From Thuidium tamariscinum (Eukaryota; Streptophyta; Bryopsida; Hypnales; Thuidiaceae): a DNA stretch of 64,000 nt. The stretch spans positions 18,831,489-18,895,488 of the forward strand of contig OX344756.2 of NCBI GenBank assembly GCA_947034885.2, written 5' to 3'. Below the pieces are notes generated by a model. The model searched no databases, had not been told where the DNA came from, and saw only the letters and a list, made by a program, of their open reading frames with translations. Made by a program: the position numbers and the translations under genes. Positions 12,471 to 24,050 of this stretch are shown piece by piece (the first letter of the stretch is position 1; every line of letters begins with the position of its first letter).

Positions 12471-12835
12471 AGATTTTGAAAACTAGAAACAAAGTTTTTT
12501 TTACTATGACTTTGTAAATGCAAAGTTCATTTTCTTAAGAAAATTATAACAAAATTTTATGTATCCCACAACTTCCTCAAATTTGTTATTCATTTTACAA
12601 TTTGGCTTTTGATTCTACAAGAGATTTCAACTACACAATCTTCTCGTTGCCCTTGCTTATTTCTATTGACAAAAAATATTAACCTAGACATCCTTTTATA
12701 ACTATTGATTTTTAGTCTATGAAATTTATCTCCATTCAAAGCAATTATTGTACATATTTATAAGAAAAAAAATCTAATAGGAAGATAAGAAAATTCCATC
12801 ACAATTGTTTGTTAAAAAAATTAAAGTCCAAAATA
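12471..12835. other. no gene seen
   Basis: AT-rich sequence with no ORF, RNA gene or repeat boundary that can be supported. Confidence 0.4.
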
Positions 12836-13560
12836 GGCCCCTAAATTTTTGAAAGGCTTTATCCCTAAAGGCCCAAGGCCATTTTTCTATCAAAACCACT
12901 CAAAACTGCCATTTTTATTGCACTCATTCAAAATTAGTATAAGACCATAAGACCCAAATTCATAGAATTTCTTAGTCCCCCCATTACTTTAGATGCTTAT
13001 AGACAAAGGTTTGACATTACCATAGACCAATATTCCAAATCTCCAATTCATTGTTCAAAACTAAGTATATTAATAAAATTTTCTATATTTTTGTCTAAAA
13101 AATTTCCTATAAATTCTAGGCCTGGTCGGTTGCCCGCCGTTAAAAAGGCATGCAAAACAGTATTTTTCCTAAATACTCCAAAGGTGGACAGTCTTATTGC
13201 CAAGAATTTTTTTTCCTACTCAGTCCATTTCTGAAAATCTCTTTTTTTCATTTGGAACTACTTCTTACACTTTTCTATTTCATTTCGAAATTCTCAAAAT
13301 CAACCAACCAACTTGCTACTAACTACCGGCACTCTCCGTACATTGGATTTCACTGCTCAAATTTCAGCCCCAAAAAATCTTAGTGGCACTACTTTTCAGC
13401 AAAAGAATGGCTAGTGTAATCTTGGCTTACTTGGCCTCTTTACATACCCATACTAAAAGTAGTAGAATGACTTAGAGTAAAATAAACCTCTTATTTGCTT
13501 AACCCCTAAATGCCCAAGCCTTTTTGTAGCTTTTTGGAATTTGTTCTAAATTGAACAAAA
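12836..13560. repeat. 'TTAACCCCTAA' family, region 3
   Basis: It contains 'ccactcaaaactgccattt' and 'ggtcggttgcccgccg', which match 7640-8592 and 29730-30650 in inverse orientation. It contains 'ttaacccctaaatgccc' at 13499-13515. Confidence 0.5.
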
Positions 13561-13663
13561 AGTTACAAAGTTTTGATATGTTTTATCAATTTCCTTAAAA
13601 TTATAACTGTACAAATTTAATCTAAACATGTTGGAGATCACTTAGGTAAAGAAAATTCAACAA

Positions 13664-13973
13664 TGGCAAATTTTGTTAAAATGGAAATATGCCATTAATT
13701 TGGCAGTTTTTATAGTTCAGACCGCAAGGTCTGAAATCTAAACTTGTCATACATTTTTTAAATTTATACGTATTGTAGATGACTAAAATCTATACTAGTC
13801 CAAGATGTTTTGGACCCCGAGGTCTAAACTGTAAAAATTTCATAGATTTTGTAAATCTACATAAGTCTTAGATGTTTGAAAATCTATACATGTCCTAGAT
13901 GTTAGCTTTTAGTTCAGACTGTGCGGTTTGAAAAATGGTATAGTGAATATCACCATTTTTTTGAAATTCGCCA
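13664..13973. mobile_element. 310-bp TIR element with internal hairpins, copy T1
   Basis: The left end TGGCAAATTTTGTTAAAATGG is mirrored at the right end ('ttgaaattcgcca'). Inside, at 13726-13745, lies the hairpin TTCAGACC-GCAA-GGTCTGAA. It is followed by repeated 'tagatttttnaaatct' phrases and two weaker versions of the hairpin. Relatives are T2 at 37037-37346, also 310 bp, and T3 at 58191-58497. Confidence 0.65.
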
Positions 13974-14560
13974 TAGCATTATCACTTATGGATTGAAATA
14001 TTATAATGTCTAATCATGAGGGTGTTAAAATTGCAAAAGTGACTTGAAGTCTTTTGATCCTATTTTCATATGTCAAATCTAAAAAGGTGATCACCAAAAA
14101 AAATGAGGTTGAAGGGCCCAAGACACATAATCCCAATCAATTTACAACTTTTCAAAATTTGTTGTATAATTTTTAAATGAATTTCTAATGTATTTGAGGC
14201 TCATTTCCAAGAGCCCTTAAGACTATGGAAAGTCAAGATTGCAATGGGTACCCTTGGACAAAATCTTGGATAAAAAAATTATAATCAATCATTTTCACTA
14301 TTAGAGTTTGATGCTTAAATTAAACTTCAGAAAGAATACTCTAAAAATACAAACTATTAAAAATAGCAACTTATTTAGGTTTTATTTAGCTTCAAAGTTT
14401 TTGAAACACCAGATTTTAAATGCCTTAGGTATTTAGGGATTAAGAAAATTTCATATGCGGATCTAATAAAAAAATTAGTGTAGAATTGTAATTTGAGTAG
14501 TGTTTAGAATTTAGCACCAAGAGAATTTGAAGTTTGCTAAGTAACTTAGTCTAATCTAAC
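13974..14560. other. no gene; one short shared repeat
   Basis: The stretch 14330-14450 ('aatacaaact', 'aaaatagcaac', 'cttcaaagttt') recurs at 45362-45475 inside another repeat. Otherwise nothing is recognised. Confidence 0.45.
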
Positions 14561-14942
14561 TACATTTAAAATTGCACACTAAAGATTCTTACCTAAATTG
14601 CACTCCCACTATTCACAGAAATTAGAAACATTAGTTTTAGGAACATCTATTATCAATACTTTGAAAATTCGTAGATTATTCATACAATGTCCAAAAATTG
14701 CATTTTGAAATAATTAAAAATTTCCTTTTCACTGCCAATAGGAGCCTAAAGTTCTACATCTAAAATTGCACACTAAAGATTCTTGACCAAAATGTACTCT
14801 CACTATTCACAAGAAATAGAAACATTAAAGTTAGGAACACCTATTATCAATACTTTGAAAATTTGTAGATTATTCATATAATGTCCACAAATTGCATTCT
14901 AAGATAATCTAGAATTCCCTTTTCACTGGCAATAGGAGCCCC
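14561..14942. repeat. tandem duplication, 2 units of 194 bp
   Basis: Unit starts are at 14561 and 14755 ('tacat(t/c)taaaattgcacac'). The units stay collinear to 'cactggcaataggagcc' and differ by scattered substitutions. Confidence 0.85.
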
Positions 14943-15090
14943 ACGCCCGTCCCCCCATTTTCAATATAATAACAAGAACCATGTTGAATAGCTTATTTGT
15001 GCAATTTAAGGTGTAATAACCTTACAAGGGCTAAAAAAAACTTTTTCTCCCACTTCACATGATTATATTACATATATATTCAAAATATAA

Positions 15091-15825
15091 TTACATATCA
15101 ATGAGCAAACCAAGTGCTACTCTATGAGAAGCTTTTTTCCTGCAAACAAATGCTTGCTAATTGTTGCTAAGGGTAAGTATGTACAAAGTAAAAATTGTAC
15201 AATATACAATGGTATTTGGGGTCACCGTTCAGTTATGCTACCCTTTAACTCCTTTAAATTTGACTACCGGCATTTCAGAGTATCCTACAAACTTGAGACT
15301 CTGACTTTCATTGCCTCTAACTTACCGCACTTATCCAAAATGCAAACCACTTGACCTGTAATTTCAAGACCGTTTCCAAGCACGCAAATTATGTACTGTA
15401 CAGTAAGTGTACCATTCCTCTTCATCATCCAAACCAGATCTCATGGTACTGATTCTTGGATTGCTTTAAAGTCTCGATGCATTCCTCGGCCAGGTTTTGG
15501 CCAGTCACCGGATAGTAGGAAGGATGTTGAAGTTTGGGTTGCTTTGCGTTGCTGGGGGACCCGGAAGAGCAGCTTCAACGTCGAATTGCGGGTGCAGAAT
15601 AACACCCGGAGGAGGAGCAAGCGCCACCGCCAGATTGGCCATGACGGGGTTTGCCACGACGCCCACCACGGGAGCAGCGGCTGGGACTGCAACTGCTACT
15701 TCTACAATTGGTGGGGCTCCATTTGGCACCAAGCCTCCAGCAGGCTGCTGCCCAGGTTGCTGGGCACGGGCCACTCCCCGGCCGTTTGGGTTGCCTTCCT
15801 CCCCGTTCGCATTAGCTTGGGCCAT
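15091..15825 (-). CDS. Ala/Pro-rich small protein, copy A (predicted two-exon gene)
   Basis: Function is not recognised. Exon 1 (15825-15509) starts at the ATG of MAQANANGEEG and encodes an Ala/Pro/Val-rich, probably disordered protein with motifs VPNG, PAAAPVVG, APPPG and NPNFNILP. Left unspliced, it ends after 106 residues in CGG-TGA. The same bases give a GT donor (CG|GTGACT), and an acceptor TTTGTTTGCAG at 15140 joins in phase to exon 2 (15139-15091, KKASHRVALGLLI then DM and stop), for 121 residues in total. Copy B keeps the same donor, acceptor, phase and a similar exon 2. Exon-1 differences from copy B are all whole codons, while the sequence after the unspliced stop has frame-breaking indels, which supports real coding. 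A TATA box lies about 1 kb upstream. The splice is an inference. An unspliced 106-residue product is the alternative. Confidence 0.6.
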
Positions 15826-16815
15826 CGTATCCTCTTCGCACAGTGCTCTGACTTCTTGTTGCCTTACAACTTACGGCACTGATTAGGTGCACATCCAAAC
15901 ATAGAAATATTAGAAAACTTGGAAAAAAAGAAGAATTCTCCTTCTTCTATCAGAAACCAAGTATCGTCAATTATCTGGATTATCGACTGCCAAGCAACCT
16001 CTACACGAATGGGCGAATGACGTCCTTCTCATCAAGTACACACTGTTCGTAGTACTGACAGAAGTATTCCAAAGGCGTTGGGTGGCCCCAAAATCATTTA
16101 GCTTCCTCTCACAGAATGAGTATGGTCACAAAATCCAAAACTCCCCAAATTTTGCCACGGGTGGAAAATCACAAAATCCAAAAGTATCCCATACTATCGG
16201 CAGTTGGTGAGAAGGACGGCTTTGCCCCCAGTGAACGTCCTCAATGATCACTTTAGAATTTGATCAAAGTCGTTGAAAACTAAGTAGCCCGCAGTCGACT
16301 TGAGAAATCAAAACCAAGCTAAGCAAGCCAGTAGCCATCTTTGATCGAAATCATCTAGGAATCGAAATTCGACGTCCTTGGTCGAAAACAAGCGAGATGC
16401 TGGAAAACCAGAGATGGTGGAAAAAAACAGAGATGGTGGAAAAAACCACCTGGTGGAAAACAGGAAATGATGGAATACACCACTTGGTAGAAAACTTACA
16501 GCACATGGTGAAAAAACCAGAGATGGTGGAAACCAGCAGATGATCAAAAACACCTTGGAAATGGTTGAAATCAAGGTCCACTTCACAAATCGCCACTTAC
16601 AATGGGAAACACGGTCTAGCTGTAACTATAATACCTCAGTTGATCGGAATTACAGCTGCACGTACATCCAAGTTGTACAAGTTCTGAGAGAAGAAAATCG
16701 CACAGAAAGAGAGCTGTAAAGAGCAATTCGTAGGAGTAATGCTCTCAAAATATGACCGTCCAGAACTAACTTAATTTACTCAAGAGTAAGTTAGAGATGA
16801 CTCTTAACTTTAGGC
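15826..16815 (-). other. long transcribed leader of gene A (inferred)
   Basis: This stretch lies between the TATA box and the ATG. It has no convincing long ORF. A leader intron is possible: 'caactgag|gtatta' near 16640 and 'cctaatcag' near 15885 could be donor and acceptor. Copy B has a matching leader with additional inserted DNA. Confidence 0.4.
16391..16535 (-). repeat. minisatellite 'gatggtggaaaa' in leader of gene A
   Basis: About seven degenerate copies of 'agatggtggaaaacca' occur. The same array, shorter, lies at 38145-38235 in the leader of copy B. It sits in the presumed untranslated or intronic leader. Confidence 0.7.
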
Positions 16816-16823
16816 TTTTTATA
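16816..16823 (-). promoter_or_regulatory. TATA box of gene A
   Basis: The minus strand reads CCTATAAAAAGCC. About 30-130 nt downstream lies a leader conserved with copy B ('taacttactcttgagtaa', 'gagcattactcctacgaatt') and, more weakly, with copy C ('gagagcatactc'). Conservation of the box and the following leader in three copies supports a real promoter. Confidence 0.6.
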
Positions 16824-16874
16824 GGGCGAGAACATAGAATCCAGCCCCCAACCACGTCTCAGGTAGTCAGGGCA

Positions 16875-17410
16875 CAGCTGCACACCAGCATCGGCCTCCT
16901 CTCACCCTGAAATTTCCAATTGAAAATGTACACCAATGCGTGCATAGTCCTCGAAAAGTTGTGGGGTCATGTCGTACTCACTTAATGCTACAGTAGGCGA
17001 ATTTTCACAACCCAGCTGCACACCGGCATTAGCGTCCTCTCACCCTGAAATTTCCAATTGAAAATGTACACCAATGCGTGCATAGTCCTCGAAAAGTTGT
17101 GGGGTCATGTCATACTCACATAATGCTACAGTAGTCGAAATTTGGCAGCCCAGCTCCACAACGGCATCCTCTCACCCTGAACTTTCCAATTGAAAATGTA
17201 CAACCAATGCGTGCATGCATAGTCCCTTGAAAAGCTGTGGGGCCATCTCGTGCTCACACAATGCTACAGTAGAAATTTTGGCTCGCACAGCGCTACAGTA
17301 GGCGAATTTTCACAACCCAGCTGCACACCGGCATCAGCGTCCTCTCACCCTGAAATTTCCAGTTGAAAATGTACATGATGCGTGCATAGTCCTCGAAAAG
17401 TTGTCGGTCC
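16875..17410. repeat. 138-bp tandem repeat upstream of the gene A promoter
   Basis: Units start at 16875, 17013, 17151 and 17318 with 'cagctgcacaccggcat', then 'ctctcaccctgaaatttcc', 'aatgcgtgcatagtcctcg' and 'aatgctacagtag'. The first three are spaced exactly 138 bp. The fourth follows 167 bp later because of a small extra duplication around 'gctacagtag'. The array lies directly upstream of the TATA box on the minus strand. A diverged unit is seen in copy B near 38640-38720. Confidence 0.85.
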
Positions 17411-17900
17411 TGTGGGACCAACTAGTGCTTGGGCAAGTGCTTTGCCAATCTTCAACAATCGAGAGATTCTCGTGGTTGACCATGGTTGATTTAAATTGCA
17501 CTGAGATAGGGAATTTGACGTTGAGGGCTCTCTTTGAATTAAAGTAGGCAAAAACTGTTTTTCAACTCCCCGGCACCATCGATCAACCGACAACCTCACT
17601 ATTGATTGAGTGACCCATCTGATCGAGCACACTGCTTGATACATCCATATCCTGTTCATGAGATAACAACTTACGATATTGATCTTTAAATATATCTGGC
17701 GGAAAGGCTCTAGATTCTCGTGAGAGGTAAGAGGTGATCTAGAGTTAATACACTCTAAAGCATGCATTTGGATCATGCAAAACTAGGCCATTTATGAGCA
17801 AGAACTCAGGGGAACCACGACTTATTCGCTCAACTCATCTGGCAAGGTAGGTAGACTATAGCAGAGCAAGGGAGGCTAGAATCCTCTTTGAATTGCCAAT

Positions 17901-19619
17901 GAGATGCAACAAAAATAACACACCTTGATAAATTGGACCATGCTCAGATGCTAATTGTTTGGACGATTTTCAGTGCAATTACGTGAATTTTGACCTCAGC
18001 CGACTTGCCACTGCAGGCATGCTCAGAATTTGTAGCTTGGAGGAGGGGTACAAAAGTCTTGGAGAATCTCTTTTCTTACATTAAGAGCAGCAATCAGTCA
18101 GAGCAGTCAGTGATTTTGTAGAAGGGTCAAGCTAATGAAGAGGCGCCAGTAACCGATCGTTTAAGCAATTGTGGAGTAGATGGTACACAGTGGATATTTT
18201 TTCCATGGAGGAAGATAAGAAATATGGTAATACCGAAATTTTCAGGATTTTATTCCCAAAATTGTATTTACAATGAATTTTGGGAAGCTAGAAAAGCATT
18301 TTATGAGCAGCCAATGTCTAGAGCCTTCCAATTCTAATCATTCCATGACTGCTTTCCGCTCACTTCTTCCGCTCACTAAATTTGATCATTTGGGATATGT
18401 GTCATTATCTAATTAGTCTCAAACTCAAAAAGGACCAAAAACACACAATTCAAACTGTGGTTGAAAATCTATTATGACCTTGATTGGAAATACTGCACCC
18501 GTACAGGTTGGGAATTGGACGTGGCGAGGAATTGGTGCCTCCATCTTAGTTAGTTTCAGGGGATTCTTTGATGCACAAAGAATTAATGTAACACTTGCAT
18601 GTATTCTGCCTGGAGCAATCGGCCATCTTTTAGTCCATTTTGGCGTAATAAGAAATTCAAATATTATTTCTTACTTCAGATTAAATACAACTCGCAATTA
18701 AGAGTTAAATTTAGTTTCATTCCCCCAATCAGTGCTTCCTTAGCAACGTCAGTTCCTTCGTTTTTTATGAAAATTGTCGTTGGGAACACATAATGCACCC
18801 AGTTGGATGGTCTGACTGAAAAGGGGAGTGCATGTAAAACCTTCACTTTTTTTGAGATATAAAATTTCAGACACTGTTTAAAGAGTAGCATGTAACAATG
18901 TTAGCAATTAGAGGATGCAATGAGTTTGAGAACTTTTAGAGTTTATATGAATATACTACAAATTTTTAAACTTGAGTTCATACAAACACTTATCATTGAC
19001 CCTCTAGATATCCTTAATTGAACACCTTCAAGTACAAAATGTTTCAATCGTCATTTGTTGTTGCAAATAAATCTTCAACTTGCAATGTTTTTAAAAAAAC
19101 AACTAATGTTGAGTTTGAGCAAATGTTTTGACATATTCGGATCAATGAGCAATTGCAAAGAACTCTCAATTCAAGTTGATGGTAAGTATTTACGTGTTGC
19201 AAAAGGATGAGGTTACCATAGCAAACTTGAGTTCTCTAAAGGGCCAAGGATCTAAGTCAAAATTTGTTACTTATTCCATATATGGTGCCATATTTTAGCA
19301 CAATAATATTTAGATGTCGATTGACTTTTGGGTACATTATTCTCATTTAAAAAATCAAATGGGGGTTCTACACTTACCATGAAGGATTAAAGTAGTAATG
19401 AGATTATAATGCCAAATTTTCAAGATAACACAGAATTGACGCAAGTCACAGAAGATTCAAGTTCTGGGTCAACACAAGCAATATCTCGGCAAACCGACTG
19501 CTTTCATAAACGGTACCCCAACTGGAAGGTGCTCAGTGCTCACAAGTCACAACCGACAAGCACTCACTTCGGAACACAAATCCTTATTAACGAAAAACAC
19601 ACAAAACTTTACAAGGACA
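17901..19619. other. no gene seen
   Basis: GC is slightly higher than in surrounding repeats near 18480-18800, where ORFs of 60-75 codons occur on both strands. None shows a domain, splice pattern or paralogue. No repeat boundary is recognised. Confidence 0.4.
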
Positions 19620-19978
19620 GCACTTGATATAATTTACACGGAGTAGGACCCTATATCTATTGGGGTTAAAAGAGAGGAAATTGTAAGCCACTCAGAACCA
19701 GACGCTACAGTACCATACCACTGAGGATGGAACAGGAAGACAAGCAATCCTCACCAAAAAGAGAACAAGGGCATGGGACCAGTCCGTGAATCCGTCAGGG
19801 TCCCAGAAACTGGAAGATCCAAGAGTGCCAGTGCTAAGTACACTGCAGCAGCAAATCGGATGAATAAAAAAAAACTTGGGCGGCAACTGAAGGCGGTGAT
19901 TGACCGGAAGAACTGCAGGCGGGGTCAGGCACTCAATGGCTAACAAAGTACTTTCATCCCATGGTCTATTTTCATCAC
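19620..19978. other. GC-richer stretch downstream of gene C
   Basis: The minus strand has an 84-codon ORF without a recognisable domain. An acceptor-like 'ccgcctgcag' lies near 19910, so this could hold a 3' exon of gene C. No counterpart of the copy A/B exon 2 is present here. Confidence 0.3.
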
Positions 19979-20263
19979 TTAATTGAGCTTGGGATGGATA
20001 TGGTAACGAATGCCGCTTCTTGTCGGCAGGGGAGTCAACAACAAAGTAGCGTCAATGGCGAAACGAGGTTGCCCCGGAGGAGGATGTGGCAACACTCCCG
20101 CCATATTGACGATGGCTGGACCTGCCACGGCGACCGCCCCGTCAGCAACCTGCCGACGTGCCGCTGCAGGCGCTTGTGCTAGTGGCCCATCACCGTTGGG
20201 GACCATGTCGGGCTGCTCTGCAACTCCTTCGCCTTCCTCCCCGCCTGCATTTGCTTGCGCCAT
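19979..20263 (-). CDS. Ala/Pro-rich small protein, copy C
   Basis: This is a diverged third member of the family, 94 residues from the ATG at 20263. It keeps the start MAQANAGGEEG, the VPNG motif, an Ala/Val-rich centre and a PPPG motif, then a Pro-rich segment aligning with the end of exon 1 in copies A and B. The GT donor used in copies A and B is not conserved (CG is followed by TT), and no exon-2 homologue is found. The copy therefore ends in its own tail at 19979 or is spliced differently. It has no signal peptide or membrane segment. Function is unknown. Upstream lies a leader with a 141-bp tandem duplication and a TATA box about 860 nt from the ATG. Confidence 0.5.
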   Translation of the reverse strand: MAQANAGGEEGEGVAEQPDMVPNGDGPLAQAPAAARRQVADGAVAVAGPAIVNMAGVLPHPPPGQPRFAIDATLLLTPLPTRSGIRYHIHPKLN

Positions 20264-20723
20264 GCGATGAAGCCTGTTCGCCTCCTTTAAGTTAATTATA
20301 TCTGAGGTCAAAAATTCGTCGCCAATCACGCTCAAATCCAGAAATCGACACACACAAGAATTGGGGCCACTACCTAACCCCTAAAGGATGTTAGCACCCG
20401 GTTAGCACTGCTCATACAATATGGATCCGGAGATACTGTTGTAATTTATAAGTACTAAGGCCACTCATTTGGCATGTAGTGAAAATTGTTTTCTAGCTCA
20501 AATTTTTTTGGTGAGTGTAACTCAAATATCAGGTCATACTCAAATCAATGCGACAGAAACAGATAATCAACATATATGCTCAAATCGAGAAATCAACATA
20601 CGACGAAACTGGGAGACACACTGAGTATCTACCCGCCTACTATTTCAGCAAATCCATTACAGGAATTCCACAGCTGAATAGAGAGTAAAAACTAATACTC
20701 GCTCTGAAAGCACTTATTTTCAA

Positions 20724-20970
20724 TACTCAGGCAGCACTCCAATCGATCCAGCAGTGTCAAGCAAATATCAAATACGGGACGTACGCTGGCTGTCCACCTT
20801 CCCAACACCCAGCATCCAAACATGCTAGTGATTGCGTGATTGAAATTAAGGCTATCTTTGTCAGTACTCAGGCAGCTCTCCATCCATCAGTGTCCAGGAA
20901 ATATATACAAATACAGACGTTGCATTGGCTGTCCAACTTCCCAACACCCAGCAGCCAAACACGTACAATC
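20724..20970. repeat. 141-bp tandem duplication in leader of gene C
   Basis: Units begin at 20724 and 20865 ('tactcaggcagc'), and each ends with 'aacttcccaacacccagca' variants. A related stretch occurs at 50155-50490. Confidence 0.75.
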
Positions 20971-21123
20971 GAGCGATCGAGGAAGTGAAGTGAGGAGCTA
21001 GTGAAAAGGAGCTAGCGGGAACTCACAGCCAGAAAGCTGAACCACAACACTACCACGCCTGATCGAGCCGGAGCGAGTATGCTCTCACAAGTGACTGGCT
21101 TAACTTAAATGAGAAGAGTCAAG

Positions 21124-21129
21124 TTTATA
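21124..21129 (-). promoter_or_regulatory. TATA box of gene C
   Basis: The minus strand reads CAATCTATAAACTTGAC. It is followed by 'tttaagttaag' and 'gagagcatactc', which match the downstream leader of copies A and B. This shared arrangement is the main evidence. Confidence 0.5.
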
Positions 21130-21379
21130 GATTGATAGATGACCATATGTACACTGTTGCTGCAGCATTTGGGGATTTCTTTATTTTTTAAAGGGAGACG
21201 TGTTCGCGTGAAACATATCCGTGTAGTACGTGAACAGAGTCTGTACAAAGAACCTCAGTGTTGCACCAACCGACGATCGAATAATCGAATGGGCGGAATC
21301 TTGGCTAGCCTACAAAGTTTGCAAACAATTCCTTGTTTATTGGAAAAGGACATTTCATTATACCGTCCTCGACCAAATC

Positions 21380-23823
21380 AGTACTGTAGCGGCGCTCCTC
21401 GACACGTAATGATTCCCTTGAAGTTCGCTCAATCTGCACCAATCGCCTCGTCCACAGATATCGGTGAAACTTGAGCTCCTGCTTCTCCGCTCACCGAGGC
21501 GGACATGTCTTGGAACACTTGGAACACTTTTGCTACCGGCTCCCCGACGTTTTTTGCAAAACGCCGGGCCCCACCTGGCACCTGCTGCCCAGAGCAAGAG
21601 TTTTATCAAAGGTTAGGCTAAAACTTCTACAAAATTTGCTGTCCTGCACGCAATTTTTATAAGCTTGACTCCTGTCTGTTGTAACAGCGACGTGTCGTCT
21701 TAGATCTTGCACCTGCTTTGATTTTTGCTATTAACAGTTGCTCGGGAAGGCTCCACGGATCAGCAAGCGACCACGGCTCATGCAGAAATTGATGGAGGAT
21801 GTGAAGGCTCTCCATATGATTTCATGAATAAAATTTTGGATTGTGTATTAAAATCATAGAAACCTTCTCCCTGCCCGAACTGGAGGCCCTCCATGCCCGG
21901 CAGCAGACCCCACCAAACCCTTCCCGGTTATCAACCCGGCGTTATCGCACTTCGTCGCGCTCTTCATCGTTGGCTTTTCTTCTGCGCACTCCGAGCACTC
22001 CGAGGCTCTCTTTGCCTACTTCAACGCGCTCATCTTTCAAGTAATGCAACTTTTTTTTTTCTTCAAAAGATTTCAAAGTTGGATTACAATTTGGCTATTA
22101 GCTAGATCAATCTTAATATAATGCTAAATTAATTTGAAGTTCATATTGGTTTCCAATCCTTGTTACATATGCAATTCAATGTTAGAGGTCATTGAAAATC
22201 CCTAATACTAATTTGGGATTATTTCAATGTGAAGACTGTACAAATCTAATAAATACTAAGAAAAGTTAAGAACTTCATCATACTAATGAAGGTCCTTTGT
22301 AATGAAGCCCATGTTAGCACTTGCAATCTATAAGTTACCCCAAATCCAACAAACCCTGTGCATAACTCACACAAGCAACACCCATAAGTTCAACAAAAAT
22401 TAACTCAAAATGCAAAACGTTCTTAAGAGTGAACCCTACCATACAGTTCCGCTCACAAGATATGAAAAAATTGGATATCATATGGATTCAAGTAGAGATG
22501 TAAGCAACATGTGCTCAAAGGTTGCTCACAAGTGTCAAGCTTGGAGGCTACTGTTGGAGCTACCAAAGTACTTGGTGTTAGGTGCTTCCTTTTCAAAAAA
22601 TCTATTTTTTTCCATCCCAAATTTCCAATTTCTAAAAACAAATAACTCTCATCACAGTCTTTGAACATCAAGGCTAGAAACCCTTGGTGATCGGCCTTTA
22701 GACTCCAAGCTCATGAAAGAGAATCCTGAACTCTAGCAAGTAAGAAATTTTACATTGATTAATATTAGGAATTTCCAACACTAATTTTGGTTTAGAATAT
22801 CTTGAATTCAAAATTTAGGGTCGAAGTAGTCGACGGGGTTTTGGGAAGGAGATTGAATTTGATTGAGTTGATTAAATGATAGCTTGAATTTGAAACAACT
22901 TCAATGATAGCTTGAATTAAATAGCTATGATAGCTTCTAAACAACTTTGAAATTAAATGATAGCTTCGAAACAACTTCAAAGCAAGAAGTTTCACATTTG
23001 AAAGGGAGAAGCTTAAGGATGGGACTCTCAATTATTTTGTGGCCAAGTCTTTCCTTCGTCTGCAACATGAGCTCAATCCTTTGTTGTTTCAATAGCAATG
23101 AAAAACTTGAGAATTCACCGAGACCCTCAGAAAACTTATGATACGGTGGTTTCGCCTTCCTGTGATACAGTGGAAGTACATGTTTTAGAAGGAGCGAACC
23201 GACATTATCAACTTCGCAAACTATAATCCAGTAACAACAACTTTGAAATCTTTTGAAGAAAAAAAAATTATATTACCTAAAAGATGAGCACGCGTTGAAG
23301 TAGCCAAAGAGAGCCTTGGAGTGCTAAGAAGAAAAGCTGAGGCAAAGAGCGCAACGAAGTGCGATAACGCCGGGTTGATAATTGGGAAAGGGCAGGTGGG
23401 GTTTGCTGCCGGACATAAAGGGCCTCCAGTTCAGGTAAGGAGGGTGGTCACGTGAGGCCCCGCCGTTTTGCAAAAAACGTCAGGGGCTTAGGGTCACTTC
23501 CATGTGAGCCGGGCCAGTAGCAAAAGAACTAGCAAATAAGAAGCTCCCACCAAATGTGTTGCCCAACTCGATGAGCGGAGAAAGAGGGTTTGAAGTTTTA
23601 CTGATATCGGTGGACAAGCCCATTAGTGGAGAGTGATCGAACTTCAAGGGAATCGTTACGTATGCTTTTCTTACTCAATATCTCCCCTGGCCACCGACCG
23701 GGTCCACGTAGAAGTGTCATCACCCACTTCATTGTAGCTCTCTCTGGCAAGTTCTACCGGCCCGGTTCACATGCAAGCTGGCCCTTGGTGCCGAGGAGTG
23801 CCGCTACAGAGTAAGCCAGTCGA
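21380..23823. repeat. large imperfect inverted repeat
   Basis: Arm 1 (21380-22085) and arm 2 (23234-23823, read on the minus strand) share 'ctgtagcggc(g/a)ctcctcg', 'cgattcccttgaagttcg' variants, 'cgttttttgcaaaacg', 'gaactggaggccct', 'tatcaacccggcgttatcg' and 'cttcaaaagatttcaaag'. Arm 1 carries about 280 bp and arm 2 about 130 bp not found in the other. The spacer (22086-23233) has no recognised gene. The arms are GC-richer than their surroundings and contain short protein-like ORFs, none identified. It may be a long-TIR transposon (Mutator or foldback type). No flanking duplication was found. Confidence 0.7.
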
Positions 23824-24050
23824 TTAAGCAGAAATTGCATGCCGAATCTTGTTGCAGAAGTCGTCGATTCGTCGATGAACATTAGAAAAGCTTGTCTATT
23901 AGAAAAGTACTTTTTCCTCACATCTTTGACTAAAAGTGACAGACAGTAGCTTCCTAGTGTGGCCTTCGCACTTGTGGCATGATTGCCATCTTGGCAAACA
24001 GGCGAGAAGACAGGTTGGAGACTTGGAGTTTGCGGCTTTTGCGCTCTCTA

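Larger units (their letters stand above)
15060..17900. repeat. Ala/Pro-gene repeat family, copy A (uninterrupted form)
   Basis: This segment is the continuous form of a long repeat that reappears, split, at 35828-38740 and 43880-45650. Collinear landmarks from left to right are the exon-2 region, intron, Ala/Pro exon 1, leader with a 'gatggtggaaaa' array, TATA box, 138-bp tandem repeats, the 'gtcggtcctgtgggacca' block, and 'ggcggaaaggctc' to 'cgacttat'. It lacks the transposase gene found in the split copy. The exact ends are uncertain. No convincing TIR or TSD was found at the ends. Confidence 0.65.

Noticed and set aside
15391..15886. Plus-strand ORFs of 129-163 codons opposite gene A (and 127-186 codons opposite gene B)
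   Set aside because: They are complements of the Ala/Pro-rich exon. Conserved starts, codon-sized indels, promoter and splice sites all favour the minus strand.
15060..17900. Copy A as an LTR retrotransposon
   Set aside because: No direct long terminal repeats, primer-binding site, polypurine tract or reverse transcriptase could be seen.
21893..22040. Weak resemblance of one frame (YQPGVIALRRALHR) to the histone H3 segment RPGTVALREIR
   Set aside because: Only a few residues match and the rest of the frame is unlike H3. Arm 2 of the inverted repeat does not preserve it.
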